This document shows positions 47,037 to 59,804 of a stretch of 64,000 nt of DNA, in pieces. The stretch's first letter is position 1, and the number at the start of each line of letters is the position of its first letter. Location of the stretch: the NCBI RefSeq assembly GCF_022539315.1, contig NC_066326.1, positions 18,430,601 to 18,494,600 of the forward strand, read 5' to 3'. The position numbers and the translations under genes were made by a program. Under the pieces are notes generated by a model. The model worked only from the letters and a program-made list of their open reading frames with translations, had not been told where the DNA came from and did no database searches. This stretch comes from Serinus canaria (Eukaryota; Chordata; Aves; Passeriformes; Fringillidae).

Positions 47037-50000
47037 CCTGTGCCTTGCTGTGCTGGATTTCCTCCTGCTGCCAGCCCAGCCCAGCCCAGCCCATGTTTCC
47101 AGGGGGGCAGCACAGCCTGTTGTCAGTCTGTCCATCCCTGGTGCTGCTCACTGCATTGCTCTGGTGGCTGTGAGTTCACACTCAGCCTGGGAGCTGGGTC
47201 AGGAGCACTGGACTCTGCTGCAGGGGGACTGTCCAGACAGCTTTTGGGAGGGTTTTTGATTGCCATGGACGTGCCACAGCCACCTCATTGTCCCCTCCAG
47301 CTGTCAGGCAGTCTGAGCCCACTCCGAGCCTTCTGCTTGGGCTGCCTGCTCCGTGCTTCAGCTTCTGCCAGGGCACAGAGTGCAGTTTTTTATCCATATC
47401 AATCAGATTTTCTCTTCATTGTGGCAAATGACTCTTATTTGGGAATGGTAGTGGGCAGGAGTTTCCACACCCATTGGGATAATTCACTTGTGGGGAATCT
47501 TGGAAGGAATTTGAGACGGGCCCTCTGAATTGTTGTGATGATGTGGTTTATTTTTCTTATTTTCTGCACAGGTAGGAAGGGTGAGTCTGGTTCACATCAT
47601 TACAGCACAGTTCAGGAAGTCACAAGACCCTTAGTGACAAGACTTTTTAAGGAGTTCTTGACTAATAAAACACTACTAACAAGGATATTTATTTTTGACC
47701 TAATCTTTAAATATTTCATTTTATGGACTCATGCTACAGTGGAAGCTTTCTCAGCCAATCCTGTAATGACACACAAACCTACAGTGCTGCATTCTACACT
47801 CCTTCTTTACCTTTGTAGCTACTTTTATTTTTTCTATATTTTAAACTCTAAAACTTTAAACTTTCTTTTACTTAGCTAAAAGTGTCTCTGCTATAAAACT
47901 ATGAATCCACATTCTTGCTTCTAGCACTCAAGTTTGGGAGCCCTTTCCAAGGTCTCAGACCAAATCTTGGGTTCAATTCCAAGCTTTGGCTTCCAGGCCC
48001 AAGGTCCTGAGGGGTCTTTGCATTTCAGATTCCAACAACCCAGAATTTATCTGTGCTCTACTCGATGCTTTGACTCTGTTCTTTCCTCCCTGCTTCTCCT
48101 TTGGCATTGCAATTACCTCTAAAATCTGCTGTCATTTTACCTGATGAAGTCACACTACACATCCTGTACCTCACTTGTACAATCCTGTTGAACATTCAGA
48201 ATGGCATTTCACAAAATAGGTGAGCTTGGATGGATTTTAAATTCCAGGGTCTCCACGTGAGCTACAGCTGCTTCAAACAGGAGGGAATTTAGAGCTGTAA
48301 TTCACCTCTGAAATACTACAGCAAAAAATCCTTACAGTTTATAGGCACAGCAATTTGGGTAATTGTTTTACAAGGTGGCAAAGTGTAACTTGACTTTTGA
48401 GGCAGCAGTTTTCCAAACAGCTGGTGGAAGGATGAATTAAACACTGACAGGCCAGAATCAAAACAGAATTTGTTTCTGCAGAGTTTTGGTCTTCAGAGTT
48501 TCTTCTGGGGATCTGTGGGGGCTGCTCTCATTGATCTGCTGCAATCCCACTTTGTGTTTTCCTTCCTAGTGACAATTTCTGTTCTCAGGCTGTGCAGGTT
48601 TGAAACCAGCAGGCTCTCTGCCATCAGATCACTCTGTGCTCATTTAGATCCCTGGGATCTTTAGCAGGCACACCACTTGTGGGGACAAAGGCCTTTTAGG
48701 GGATCTCCTGGTGCTCTGGGGGTGTCACTCCCTAACCCAGGATCCTCTCCAGCCCTGGCTGATTTCAGGGGCATGTGGGGCTGCTCTGTGCAGCTCCAGC
48801 CTCCCCAGGTGCTGGTGGCAGTCTCAAAGGGAGCCCAGAGCTCCCAGCTCTGCACCAATTCCCACTGGTGGCCCTGGGACCCGTGTGGCACTCAGCTCAC
48901 AAACCCCTCCAGCCTTCACTTGGGGGCCAAGGACTCACAGATCAGGCACATTTTCCTCTCCCACCAATAAATTTAAACTCTACTCTTTTTCTCCCCTTGA
49001 ACTTTTATTTCCCCACTGCCCTAGCTAAAAAGATAACACAAATCACCTCAGCCTCCCCCTGGGCTCGGGGGTATTCAACTTTACTCCTTGCACAGAGAGT
49101 TTTTACACCTCCTTTTAGCTGCCAAGGGGAAAATGTGGCTGCACATCCCAGAATTGTGCCTGTGTTTGTTGAGGCCAGCTTTTGTGCTGAGAGGCCAGGG
49201 CTGGGCTGGCCCTGCTGCTGACGGAGCTCCTGCCTGGCTGAGCCCCCACTTGATCTGGAAATTGTGTTTTCTGCAAACCAAACAGACCAGAGAAAGTACA
49301 TCTGCTGCTTGTTTATTGATTTAGGGCTCTTCCTGCCTGTTTCTGGGAAAGAAAAAAAAAAAAATGAATAAAAGGCCACCTTCATTATTTCACTTTTAAT
49401 TTCCTTTCTCCAAAGTAAGCAGAGCAAAATTAGATTTAGGCTGATGCATATTCCACAAATAAATTACATGGAACTGGAGTGGTTAAATGAACTCTGCTTG
49501 GGGATTATTGGAAAGATAAATATTTAAACACTGAACTTGAGGTAAGTCGTGTTTATGCAACATCTGGGGTTTTTTTGTCACTGCTTCTCCGCCCCCTCTT
49601 TTTTTTTTTTCCTGTTGTGGCTTTTCTAGTCAGCTCAACCCCAGGACATGAAAGCAGGGTGAATGCCACCTTCAGAAAACTCTGTTGTCTGTATTGTTGC
49701 CAGCAGAGGGGTTTTTTCACTCTTTTTTTTTTTTTCAGATAATCTTTGCCTGGTTCTATTTTTATAGAAGCCTTTGATTATATTTTGCACTATGTCTCAG
49801 TTAAAAGAATCCAAAGTAAATTTAGAAAAATTCAAATTATATCTCTTGGGAAAAAAACCAAGCTTGTATTGAAATTGTTCAAAAATATTTAAATTGCAGT
49901 AGAACTTACAAACCATTGAGCACCATAGTGTATGAAGCTGAAATGTGGAGGTTTTATTTTTAATTAATAGACTTATAATTGCAGGATGAACCAGGCTCAG

Positions 50001-53000
50001 AAACTCCAGAAAGTTTCTGCAGTAGGGGAGGGTTGGGATCTCCCCTCCATGAGGAAAGAGGCAAGCACCAAAGCAGATGGGGACAGTGCTGGTTAATCTG
50101 AGCCATTCTGGCTCACTGGGTTACCTGCAGCACAGATTGGCCAGGGTGACACTGGAGGTGCTGTGGGATTTTATCAAACTGGAATTTTCCTTTCCACAGT
50201 ACAAACAAGCTAAGCACAGTTATGAATTCCTCACGTGGCCAGATCCTGAAGATGGATACAATAAAGTATTTGCCTTTTAGGCTCATAGTACAAAAAAATC
50301 TTCCATTTCCAAAGTTGCTGCAGGTGAAACACTAAGAAACCATGATTAATAACAATTATCCTTGCTGCTGTGGCACCAGTAAGGGAATAACGAAATGAAC
50401 TGGATTTTTAGATTTTCACTCTCACCTAAAAGTGACATTTATCCTGTCTGGCTAACACTTGAATTTTCACTGTAGTTATTTTGATTAATGGCACGGATTG
50501 GCCAATGTCAGTGTGTTCCTCAGCTGCTTGCAGATGTGTCCCACAAGGAGCCAGGAGTTTTTCCAGTTGCTCCCAATATTTATTACCAGTCCAATCACAC
50601 TCATATATGACTGAACATTTTGAAAATTTTATTCCACCTTCGCCAAATATTCTGGTTTCTGTCTAATTAATAATGGTAGTTTATTGCCTTGCTATTTAAG
50701 TTAGAGCTCCTGCTAATCCTATTTTTTATTCTGCTGTATTTGTGTATCTTGTATGTGTGTGGAAGGGCTCATGCAGTGCAGACCCTTCCATCTCTCACAT
50801 TCATGAACTTGGCAGGTTTCTCAATTTCTCTGGTCACTCTTTGGGTTTTTAATTGCCAGAGTTAAAGTTCTGAATTTTTTGAATGTTTAGAATTTGTAGA
50901 ATTTTTACTGATTTTAAGAAAGCTTTCAAAAAATCTGCAATATTTTTTGCAAAATGGCCTTTTCTCCTCAGTGATACTTTTCAAAGCAAACAGCTTTTAT
51001 AGCAGTAATCACAATATAAATTATAATTATCAGTAATTATAATGCAAATTAAAGGGAAATCCATGGAGCTGATACATTTTCACTGTCACAATCACACTTC
51101 TATCATAGATAATGTTCATGAAATGCAGGAATAGTCTGGGGGGTGCCTGAAAAAGAGCAGACTGGGAATGGGATGGGAGGATTCAGGTCAGGTTTTCTTT
51201 TATTTCCATGGGACATTTTAGGTTTCCTTGGCAGAACAATCCCCTGGCCATGGGGTGGTGGCAGAGAGGTGCTTGCACCATGGCAGAGGGAAAACTGGGA
51301 TCAATAAAATCAGAGCAGCAGTGAAGGAAAAGCTGCTCAAACCCCAAAGTAAAAATTGCTGGGCTTTGGGGACCTGTCCCAGGGACAGCTACAAACAAGA
51401 GAAGTGTTGGGATTAGTGAATTTTGCCTGCCTGGCTTTTTCCTCTCTGAAGTTTGAGCTGCAGCATCCAGAGCCTGTTCCCTCAGTCTGTGCTGGGATGT
51501 GGTGGAGCACGTGGAATCTCAGGATCAGGGTCCAGAGAAAATTATGTTACTGCACTTTTCTGTGGGAGAAAGCACTTTTTTCCCCTTTTTCTTTCTTTTT
51601 TTTTTTCTTTTTTCCTTTTTTTTTTTTTTTTTAATGTGAGTTGTGTTGGCAGCTGTGGGCCACAGAGGATTGGGAACACAGGAAGATCTTTTTTCTTTTC
51701 ATTCTCTCTGGGATCACAAGAAGATCTTTTTTCTTTTCACTTTCTTTGTTTTTTTTTTTTTTTTCATTTTCTTTTCACTTTCTTTTTTTATTTTTTTTTC
51801 AATGTGAGTTGTGTTGGCTGCTGTGGGCCACAGAGGATTCCACAGCTCTGGGATCACAGGAAGATCCGTGGCCCTGCTAATTACAGGAGGGCCATGTGCT
51901 CTGCTATGCTCAGAGGTCTGCAGCATTTCCATGACAAACCCCACTGCAGTGGTTTGCAGCTCAGACACAGAAATGTGCTGCTGCCCTGATGAATCTCCAG
52001 TCTGGCAGTGATTTGTTCCCCTCCTACCCTCAAGAAGTGAAAAAAAAAGAGCCTGGTTTAAAATCTGAAAGTGATACAGCAGTGACTGGGTGTTGACTAA
52101 GCAGGAACTTGGGTTGCTGCAGTTCAGCAAGAACTTCATTCCTAAATTCCTCTAGGGGTGACCTTTCCTGTGTAATGCAAGTGCTTCTGGTCATTCTGAA
52201 ACCAGCCAGTGTCTCATAAAACCTCCAACAACTCTCAGGTTATGTTCCAGAGCATCAGCCTTGCCTCTGGCTGTATTTACTGTGCTGGAATGTGGCACTA
52301 AAGGGAGGGTTTGGAGCTGGAACTCTGTCCTGCTGCTGCCCAGTTTAGCTACATGTTGAAGGTGTTCAGCCTTTTTATTTCTAGTAATAAACCTCTTCTG
52401 TGGAATGAGCTTTGTGCTTGAGGGATAGAGGTTCAAGAGATGCAAATTTCAAGTGAAAAAAAAGGCAGTGCCAACCATGGCCATGACTGGGACATCTCCA
52501 ACTTTTTCAAGTAAATGATGGAAGTAAAAGTGCTCATCCACTTTTTGAGAGACAGAAGCATTTCTATTTCAGTGGATAAAGTGTTTTCACATGCTTCTGT
52601 ATATTTCACATTCTCCTATTCAGTGCTTGGATTATTCCAAATTATTCCCTGCATTCTGGGCAGAAGCTGGAGCCTTCCCTAGAAAACTCAGATGTTCTGT
52701 AACACAAGCTAGGACCTGCCTTTAAAGCAAGTTTTTGTGAATTAGACATCACTGCTTTCATAAGTGGCCAGAAAATGTATTTACATACATCTGAATAGTG
52801 GAAATGAAGGGGACAAGGTGGTTAATTTGGCTTCATTGCTGATTATAACCTTGGAGAATGTGAGTTTGTGGGTCAGAAAACACAGAAGCAAAGCTTAAAA
52901 TAGGAAACAGCAGAAATTCAGTTCAAAAGGTGAAGTAAAAAGACATACAAAAAATGTTGATATCAAGGACAGTTAAGAACACCAATTGGCTGCATTGGGA

Positions 53001-53185
53001 ATACCAGTGTGCCCAGAAAACACACCCAGCAAGTCACCAGCACACAGAGGATGAAGAGTTTGAGGCTCCACATGGCCAGAGCAGCTCTGGCCCCATTCTG
53101 ATCACGCTGCAATAATTCCCCTGAATGATGCTGTTTGATCTGGTGGTGGCTCTCTTCTCTAATGCTCCTGTTTTGTTTCCCCCAG
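47037..53185. other. SYN2 intron, no gene seen
   Basis: Contains poly-T runs near 49600 and 49725, the T-rich block at 51577-51875, and the acceptor of the next SYN2 exon. The stretch about 47430-47880 may be LTR-derived (minus strand AAATAAACCACATC and CAGAGGGCCCGTCTC), but no ends were found. Confidence 0.5.
51577..51875. repeat. Duplicated segment around T/C-rich tracts
   Basis: AATGTGAGTTGTGTTGGC and GCTGTGGGCCACAGAGGATT occur at about 51632 and again at about 51800, separated by two copies of TCACAAGAAGATC / TTTTTTCTTTTCA runs. It looks like tandem duplication mediated by poly-T. Confidence 0.85.
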
Positions 53186-53248
53186 CTGACAATGCCAACC
53201 TTTCCTGTTGTTGTGAAGATTGGACATGCTCACTCAGGCATGGGAAAG
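53186..53248 (+). CDS. SYN2: SYN2 exon (about exon 6), glycine-rich ATP loop
   Basis: A 63 bp exon encodes 21 residues, phase 0 at both ends. The acceptor is TTTCCCCCAG|CTGACA and the donor is GGAAAG|GTGCAG. The donor is weaker than consensus but keeps GT and the expected boundary after MGK. The product VVVKIGHAHSGMGK is the signature lysine/glycine loop that contacts ATP in synapsin C-domain structures. The leading LTMPTF resembles synapsin II rather than I or III, which is one of the two reasons for the SYN2 call. Confidence 0.97.
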
Positions 53249-54954
53249 GTGCAGATGCTACTTGTTGCATGTTGGGAGCCTGGGGGTTGTCCCTTACCTG
53301 TGCATGCTCCTTCCTCCCCTGAGATTTCACCTTTAGCTGTGTCTTGGATCCCCCCTTGCAAGTCTCTGCCTGTCCCTGCTCAGAAAGCATCTCTCCAGGA
53401 AAATGGAACATGCCCAAAGTGCTTTTACAACTGGGCCTTTGCAGTTTGAGGGTTGCCCTGTGTGGGCTGTGCTTTGAACTGTGCTGAGATGCTTTCTGCC
53501 AGCAAAGCCTTGTTTGTTAATGTATTGTCTGCACTGAAATTCTTCAAGAGTCAAGGTCTGTTGCACAATCCAACTTTGTGGAGCTGGGAGTGTGGGAAGG
53601 TTCTGCCTTGGTTCTTTGTTGGTTTCAGCTTGGTACTGAACGTTGATTTCCTATTTGATGTGTTGTCTGTGATTGCTCCGTACCTCTGTATAACTGCTGC
53701 TTTCTTTCTCCAAAGTAATTGCATTTCAGTGGTGAGTACAGATGTTTTGGTGTCACTTATCTCACAGTGCAGGGCCAGTGGGAGAGGATTTCAATCCCAT
53801 TTTCACTGCTATCAGTGCCAACTTCGAGTCCTTGCAGGATAACTCCACTCACTGAAAACACTTCAGTGCTAGAAGTGGTTAGATTTTAAATCAGTTAATC
53901 AGAGAACAGTTACATTTATCATCCTGAATCTCCAAAGCTCCATGAACATAATATTTACCACTATTTTCAGATAGAAAACTGATTTAATTACACCTTGTAA
54001 CTCTATGTTATTTTTTGCCTATGGCTGTTTTGCTTTGTTTCATATTTAGTAAATCTTTGGAAGTCCAGCAGCCAATTTAATTGAGGGCAGAGTGAACCAC
54101 TAATTAAACTGCACTTTCTGTGGGTTGCAGATGTGAAGTGTTAGAATGTTTATGCTGTACTTTGGATATTCACCTCTCATTTAGAGAAAAGGGGAAAGAA
54201 TGCACAGAAATGTTCCTCGTATCAAATGTCTAGAAATTATTTTTACTTTTAGCTATGAAATACTTCAAGCCCTCCAAGTCTGAATGCAATCAGGGAGCAA
54301 AGGAAGGTTCTCCTGGAAGCCCAGCCCTCCCTGAGGGCACTGCTGGCAGCAGCATTTCCAGAGGTCCCACTTAAACCCACACAGGCCAGTCAGCCTTCAG
54401 ACAATCAAGGTGAAACCAGACCTCATGTCTGGTTTTTGGCTCTCAGATGGCAAATTACTCTGTGTCTTTCTCCATCTGAGAGCTGGGGGCAAACACAGAC
54501 CTCAGGCTTTTATCTCCACCAAATTCCATTTATTGTGCCCCCTCCCAGCCGTGGCCCTCAGGTTTCATAGTCCCAGGAGAAGCAGAAGCAACCAGGGTGT
54601 TCTGGGCTTGCAAAGAGCTGCAAACTCTTCCTGTTGGACAGCATGGGCAGTCCTGAGCCTGCCTGCTCCTCCCCACTCTGAGATGTCCTTTGGATCAGAG
54701 CCCCACTTCCCTGTCCTCCCCCTGCCCAAGGCTTCTCTCCCCAGCCCCTTTCACTCCTGCTTGCCCAGCTCTGAGTCCCCACAGGGACTGCCCTCCCTCT
54801 CCAGAGGTGATGTCTGTGTCCTCCCTCTGCCCTCCAAAATCTCCTTCTCCTCTCCCCTAGATCAGCATTCCCCACCTGCCCATGCCCCTGCTCCTTCAAG
54901 GTGTAAAGCTGATGGTTTAGTGTCACTCACACCTCAGCAGAGCATTCCACAGCT

Positions 54955-55032
54955 GGGAAATCCCACCCTGGAAATCCCACCCTGGAAAGCCCTGGAAATT
55001 CCACCCCTGGAAATCCCACCCCTGGAAAGCCC
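54955..55032. repeat. Short TGGAAATCCCACC repeat
   Basis: Five or six copies of CTGGAAATCCCACC with TGGAAAGCCC variants, closely resembling the array at 1-742 more than 54 kb away. Confidence 0.9.
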
Positions 55033-55317
55033 AGCTCCTTCAGAGCAGAGGGGAAAATGAGAATGATGGAAAAATGAGAATAAAATCTGCTGCCTGGAGC
55101 CAGCCCTCTGTGCTCCTGCCCTCCCCAGGATATCAGGACCCTTCAGCTCCTCCCTCATGGGAAAAGCTGTTGGGATGATGTTAAAATTCCTGGTGGGCTC
55201 CACATGTAATCAGTTATCACTATTGCAGAACCACTGCAGAAGGATTTACATCCATTGGAATTGCATGTCACACCTAAAAAAAAATAATTTGAGGCCTGCA
55301 GATCTATACTTGACTAA

Positions 55318-55420
55318 CAAAAAAAACCCCCAAACAAACAAACAAAAACTCAAAAAACAACAACAAAAACAAACAAACAAAATAACCAAACCAAAACAAA
55401 AAAAACCCCAACCCAAAATG
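55318..55420. repeat. A/C-rich low-complexity tract
   Basis: Imperfect AAAC and AAACAAAC repeats on the + strand. Confidence 0.9.
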
Positions 55421-55663
55421 AAATTCCGGTGCCTGCAAATTGCTTTCTCCAAATGAGCAGGTAATATTTTGCCTAGAAAAAATAGATGTTTTAAAGCAGG
55501 AATGTTATGGTACCTAGAAATCAGATTAAACATAGGATTTTTTTTAATGTTGTCACAACCTTGCTTCTCATGAATGCCATTTGCAACTCAATTCTACATT
55601 TTATTCCTAATTGCTCTTTTCTTCTTTTGTCTGTGCTGTGTTCTTGTGGCTGGATGGCTCCAG

Positions 55664-55806
55664 ATCAAGGTAGACAACCACTACGATTTTCAGGACATAG
55701 CCAGCGTGGTAGCACTCACTCAGACCTACGCCACCACTGAGCCCTTCATAGACTCCAAATATGACATCAGGATCCAAAAAATAGGCAGTAACTACAAGGC
55801 ATACAT
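55664..55806 (+). CDS. SYN2: SYN2 exon (about exon 7), synapsin C domain
   Basis: A 143 bp exon encodes 47 codons plus two bases. The acceptor is GATGGCTCCAG|ATCAAG and the donor is TACAT|GTGAGC. It encodes [18 protein letters not shown] through [14 protein letters not shown], strongly conserved in all synapsins and part of the ATP-grasp fold. The split ATG (AT|G) is completed by the first base of the exon at 61879. An ORF caller would stop at the in-frame TGA created at 55808 by reading into the intron; that TGA is not a true stop. IGSN and TTEP are synapsin III-like choices, but the whole exon fits synapsin II well. Confidence 0.97.
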
Positions 55807-58800
55807 GTGAGCCAAATCCTTATGTTCTTTCCTGCTTTTGTTTGGAAGTTGATAAGCACCAGGGAGATGAAAGGGTGCTGGATGAGTCTCTGAGATGGTG
55901 CCTCCCTTGTCACACTCTCTGGAAAGAGCATTTGAGACTTTCTGGATTTGTTCAAATTCTTTTTGTCAGTTGGTTGTGGCTGGGAGGAGGAGGATGAGAC
56001 ACCAGGTGAGCCTGCCAGAGGGGTTCTGCTGCTAACTTGTGTTCATTGTTTTCATTTAAAGAAAGGAGCAGTTGGAAGAGGGTTTGGTTGCATAGAGGAC
56101 TTGCTAATTCAGATTTTTTCCTACCTTTTCATCAATTTAAGGCCAAATTTTCTTCAAATTTTTCTTCTCCCCTCTGAGGATAAGCTGGATGGCATTCATT
56201 CACACAAACAAGCCTGAACTGTTACACTTTAATGGAACAAAGTCCTCTCCTTTCAACACAACCCACCAAAGAAACAACCCAAACTTGCAGAGCCCTTCAC
56301 AGAGACCGTGAAAACCTCTTCCCACGTGGGAGCCCAGGTGTTGGTTTGAAGGCTAAAGGATGGGCTCAGGGGATGCTTCACTTCCCAGATGGCATTCAGC
56401 TGGAGCAGCAAACCAGCTGTGGTGCAGCAGCTGAGCTCTGGTACCCGTGTTCAGGCAGATTTTTACTCTCTTTCAATTATCAGGCAGTGTGATCTGACAA
56501 ACACTTGTTTTGTTTCTCATTTTGTGACAAGTTAGGTCACCTCATGCCTTTGCTCCCTCACACTTACCATCCTGAGGAGGGGAAAATGCACCAGAACATG
56601 GCTAAAAATGCACAGTTACACATCCACACCCACACCCAGACACAGGGATATTTCTCAAGGAGCTCCTGAGCATTGGAAGGAGCAGCAAATCTTTGTAAAT
56701 CGATTGTAAGGTGCAGTCAGGTTCTTTATCAGCAAAGAACTGCAACTGAGAGAAGCTGGAGTTGGGTTAAAGCAAATCCATAAAATGTTTCATCATTTAA
56801 AAGACAGGGTTGATGTTAAGAATCAAATCATTTAGAAACAGCCATGAGGAAATAGAAACTTTGGTCCGGGGTGGGAGAAGGGGAAGGATTTCTCTCCTTA
56901 GGTTGATATTGGGAGGCCACAGACTCTGGAGCTCTCAGCAGGATCTGCTGCTCTGCCCTGACCTGGCACTGAAGTTTTCCTTGGGAAAGAACATCCAAGG
57001 TGTGGCCTTGCCCAAGCAGCTCAGCAATCCCTGCTCGCTGCCAGGAGAGGGGCTGGGGAAAGCCCAGAGCTGCTGGAACAGCTCAGGTCCCACCCTCGGT
57101 GGGCACACCCAGCCCTCCTGAGCCAGAATTCCCTGAGCAGTGCAAAACCAGCCTGTTGGGAATGTGAGCTGGGCAGTGACCAAGGCAGGACACCCAGGCA
57201 GCTGACGGGGATGCAGAGGTTTCTGGAATATTCCGTGGTTCGGTGATACAGGACTGTGATTTCAGCTCCCTGAGGAACTCAGGTGTGTTGGGCCTTCCCC
57301 ACCTCTCCCTGCAGGCTCCAGAACCTTCAGCAGATGCTACAGCTTTTATCCCCCAGCTTTCCCAGGAAGGTTTATTCCAATTCCGTGGGTTTGTCTCACA
57401 CTGCTGCTCCTGCCCTGGCTGTCCCTGGCTGTCCCTGGCTGTCCCCTCCCTGAGGATCCCACCCCACTTCTGTGGCAGCACCATCGGTGCCCCCTGTCTC
57501 CCTCTGGCCGTGCCGTGCTCCACTCCTGGGTTTTCCCAGCCTGCTCCAACCTTCCCGTCCCTCAGTCCTGACCCCCATGGCAGAGCTGTTCCCAGCCCCC
57601 AGGATGTCCCTCAGCCCTTGGATCCTCCTCAGAGCCATTCCCAGCCTGGCCCTGCTCCCAGGGCCCTCTTCTCCCACACGCCTTCCATGCCACTCTGCAG
57701 GCCCGCATGGGGCTTCCCTCTCTCCTCTCTCTTTTCCTCTCTTTTCCCTCCTGCCAGTGCTTTGACAGGCAGATTCCTTGTGTTATCTTCCCATCTTTCC
57801 CCTTCCCAAGTAAACAGAGGTGATTTTTCCCACTCTCACAGCTCCCAGGGGCAGAGTTTGGGGATAAGGCCCAGCCCCTGATGGCTCCCGGTACCAGATG
57901 CAGCGCTGGGCTCATCCCCTGTGATAGAAATTGGACCACAGCATTTTGTAGAAGAGAGCCCCACTTTTTTTTTTTTTTTTTCCTCTTTGACTTGAAATTT
58001 TAAAACTGTTCAATGTCAGGAATAATTTTGGAAGAGTCAACCACGGTAAATTTATCATTCTGAAACATAAATGTTTCTTCTCTGCAGAAGAAGCAGTTGG
58101 CCTAAGGGACAGCAAAAATAAGTTAAAATGACAGCCTGTTCCTCCTACCTTTTTATTTATTTTTAAGTTTCTACTCAGAAACTCTGGGTTCATCCAAATG
58201 CTAAAAGCCTAGTGATCTTTTTTTTTTCCTCCAGATTCTTTCATGCACTTAAATCACACACCAAAATGAAATACGGACTCGTTATTACAGAGCAGCGTGG
58301 AAAGGAGAAGATTTACCAAATGTCTGAAGAATTCTTCATGTGCACATACATATACATGATGTCAGTAGAATATTGTTCTACAGCTGGTTCTCATTTTGCT
58401 CTGTGACACAGGAACAGAGCACTTAGAGAGCCACCACAAAAAAATACCAGCTGAACATTTGTTTTTGTAGTTTAAAGAGAGTTATTAAGAGCCTTGGGTT
58501 TATAATTCTGTGGGAAATTGTGGTTTAAGTGGATCCATGAGTCACCAAACACTGGTGCTTATCGTCTGTCAGTAGAGATTATGGCCAGCAAAGCAGGATT
58601 GGATCCCTGTAAATACCACAGCCCCTCTGGAGGCTGTGTGACACACACTAAACTGCCCTGGGCACCCGGGCAGCGTTCAGCTGACTTCAAGGAAATCCAG
58701 TTTAAAAGGGTCACACACCATGCAGAAAAACAGAACTACAAAAGCTCTGTATCTAAATCTCCCCTCCAAAAGCAGGACTGCGAGTCCAAGGCTTGAAGTT

Positions 58801-59804
58801 CTTTGATCAAAAGGTCAATAAACCAAAAGTAAAGCACATCAAGCAAAGGAAGAGTGCTGGAGGATCAAACCACAGAGCAGGCTGCCTACCCAAGAATAGT
58901 AGGCAGACATTTCTACATATTTTTCTGATGACAAGTCCCTGCCCCAGCAATTTGGATTGGCTACTGCAAATGCTACTAAATAAAGCAGGAAGGTGTTGGA
59001 AAAGGGGAAGCTCAAGGTACTATGAATTGTTTAGCAATTCTAAAAGAGTTCTTCCTTCTTGCAAAGACCAAATCGAGTACAAACACGTTAAGCCTAAGTG
59101 TAAAGCACTTAAAGGTGTAGGAGTTGTTTTATTTATTGTTCAGTGTTTGGTTAAAGAGGAGGAAACAATGATGTGAAAGGCTCCTGGCAATTATCAGAAG
59201 TGAAGAAGGGTGGGAAACCTACATGTTTCATATATATAATTACAGAAATCCTCTCTAGGGCTTAGGGTGTCTGGGTGGGTAGTTTTGGATCAGTTCACCA
59301 TGATCTCTCATTCTGCAGTGCATCTGTGTCAAAACCACAATCTTCTGAGATCCCAGCAGTGAATTCTGTGTCCACAGCATTCCCCAGCCCTGCTCTGAGC
59401 CCTGCAGCATCCCCACAGCCAGCCAAGCATCCATTTGGAGACTTCTGCAGGAGCTTTTCCCAGTGTGGAGGGAAAATAGGGCTTAAACCTGGCCACCTTT
59501 GCCTCTCCAGTGAGTGGTGCTGGGGTTCCATCACTGCAGCTGAGCATCTTGACTTAAATACTGGCTGAAAGGCTTCAGGATAACTATTTCCCATGATTTG
59601 GTCACATCTTCCTTCCTAAAAGACACCTAAAAGGGTGCATTCTGATGAATTCCTGTGAGAAATCTGCAAGAGGATTGAACTGTCATTTGTGGGATTTTCT
59701 CTCTGATGCCAAATGTGTGGAGTAGTAATGAGCCTGAAATTATTCATTTTTAAGCAGGCACATGTCTATAAACACCACTCAAAACCAGGAGCAGAAAGAA
59801 CAAA
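55807..59804 (+). other. SYN2: SYN2 intron (about intron 7), first part
   Basis: No gene seen. It has a 12 bp repeat TGTCCCTGGCTG at about 57419-57447 and a poly-T run near 57966. Proline/serine-rich frames around 57243-57939 come from C-rich sequence. Confidence 0.7.

Larger units (their letters stand above)
53249..55663 (+). other. SYN2: SYN2 intron (about intron 6)
   Basis: A 2.4 kb intron. It holds a small TGGAAATCCCACC repeat at 54955-55032 and an A/C-rich stretch at 55318-55420. A 216-residue open frame at 54410-55060 lacks any recognisable domain and is not called. Confidence 0.85.

Noticed and set aside
54410..55060. 216-residue + strand frame in SYN2 intron
   Set aside because: Ends in a minisatellite (NPTLEIPPWK), no domain recognised, no sign of splicing to synapsin exons.
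55664..55810. In-frame stop (TGA at 55808) suggesting a truncated synapsin
   Set aside because: The stop is created by the GTGAGC splice donor; joining AT|G to the exon at 61879 restores the synapsin reading frame.
57243..57939. Pro/Ser-rich frames of 125-212 residues
   Set aside because: C-rich intron with TGTCCCTGGC repeats; no conserved domain or splice-supported structure.
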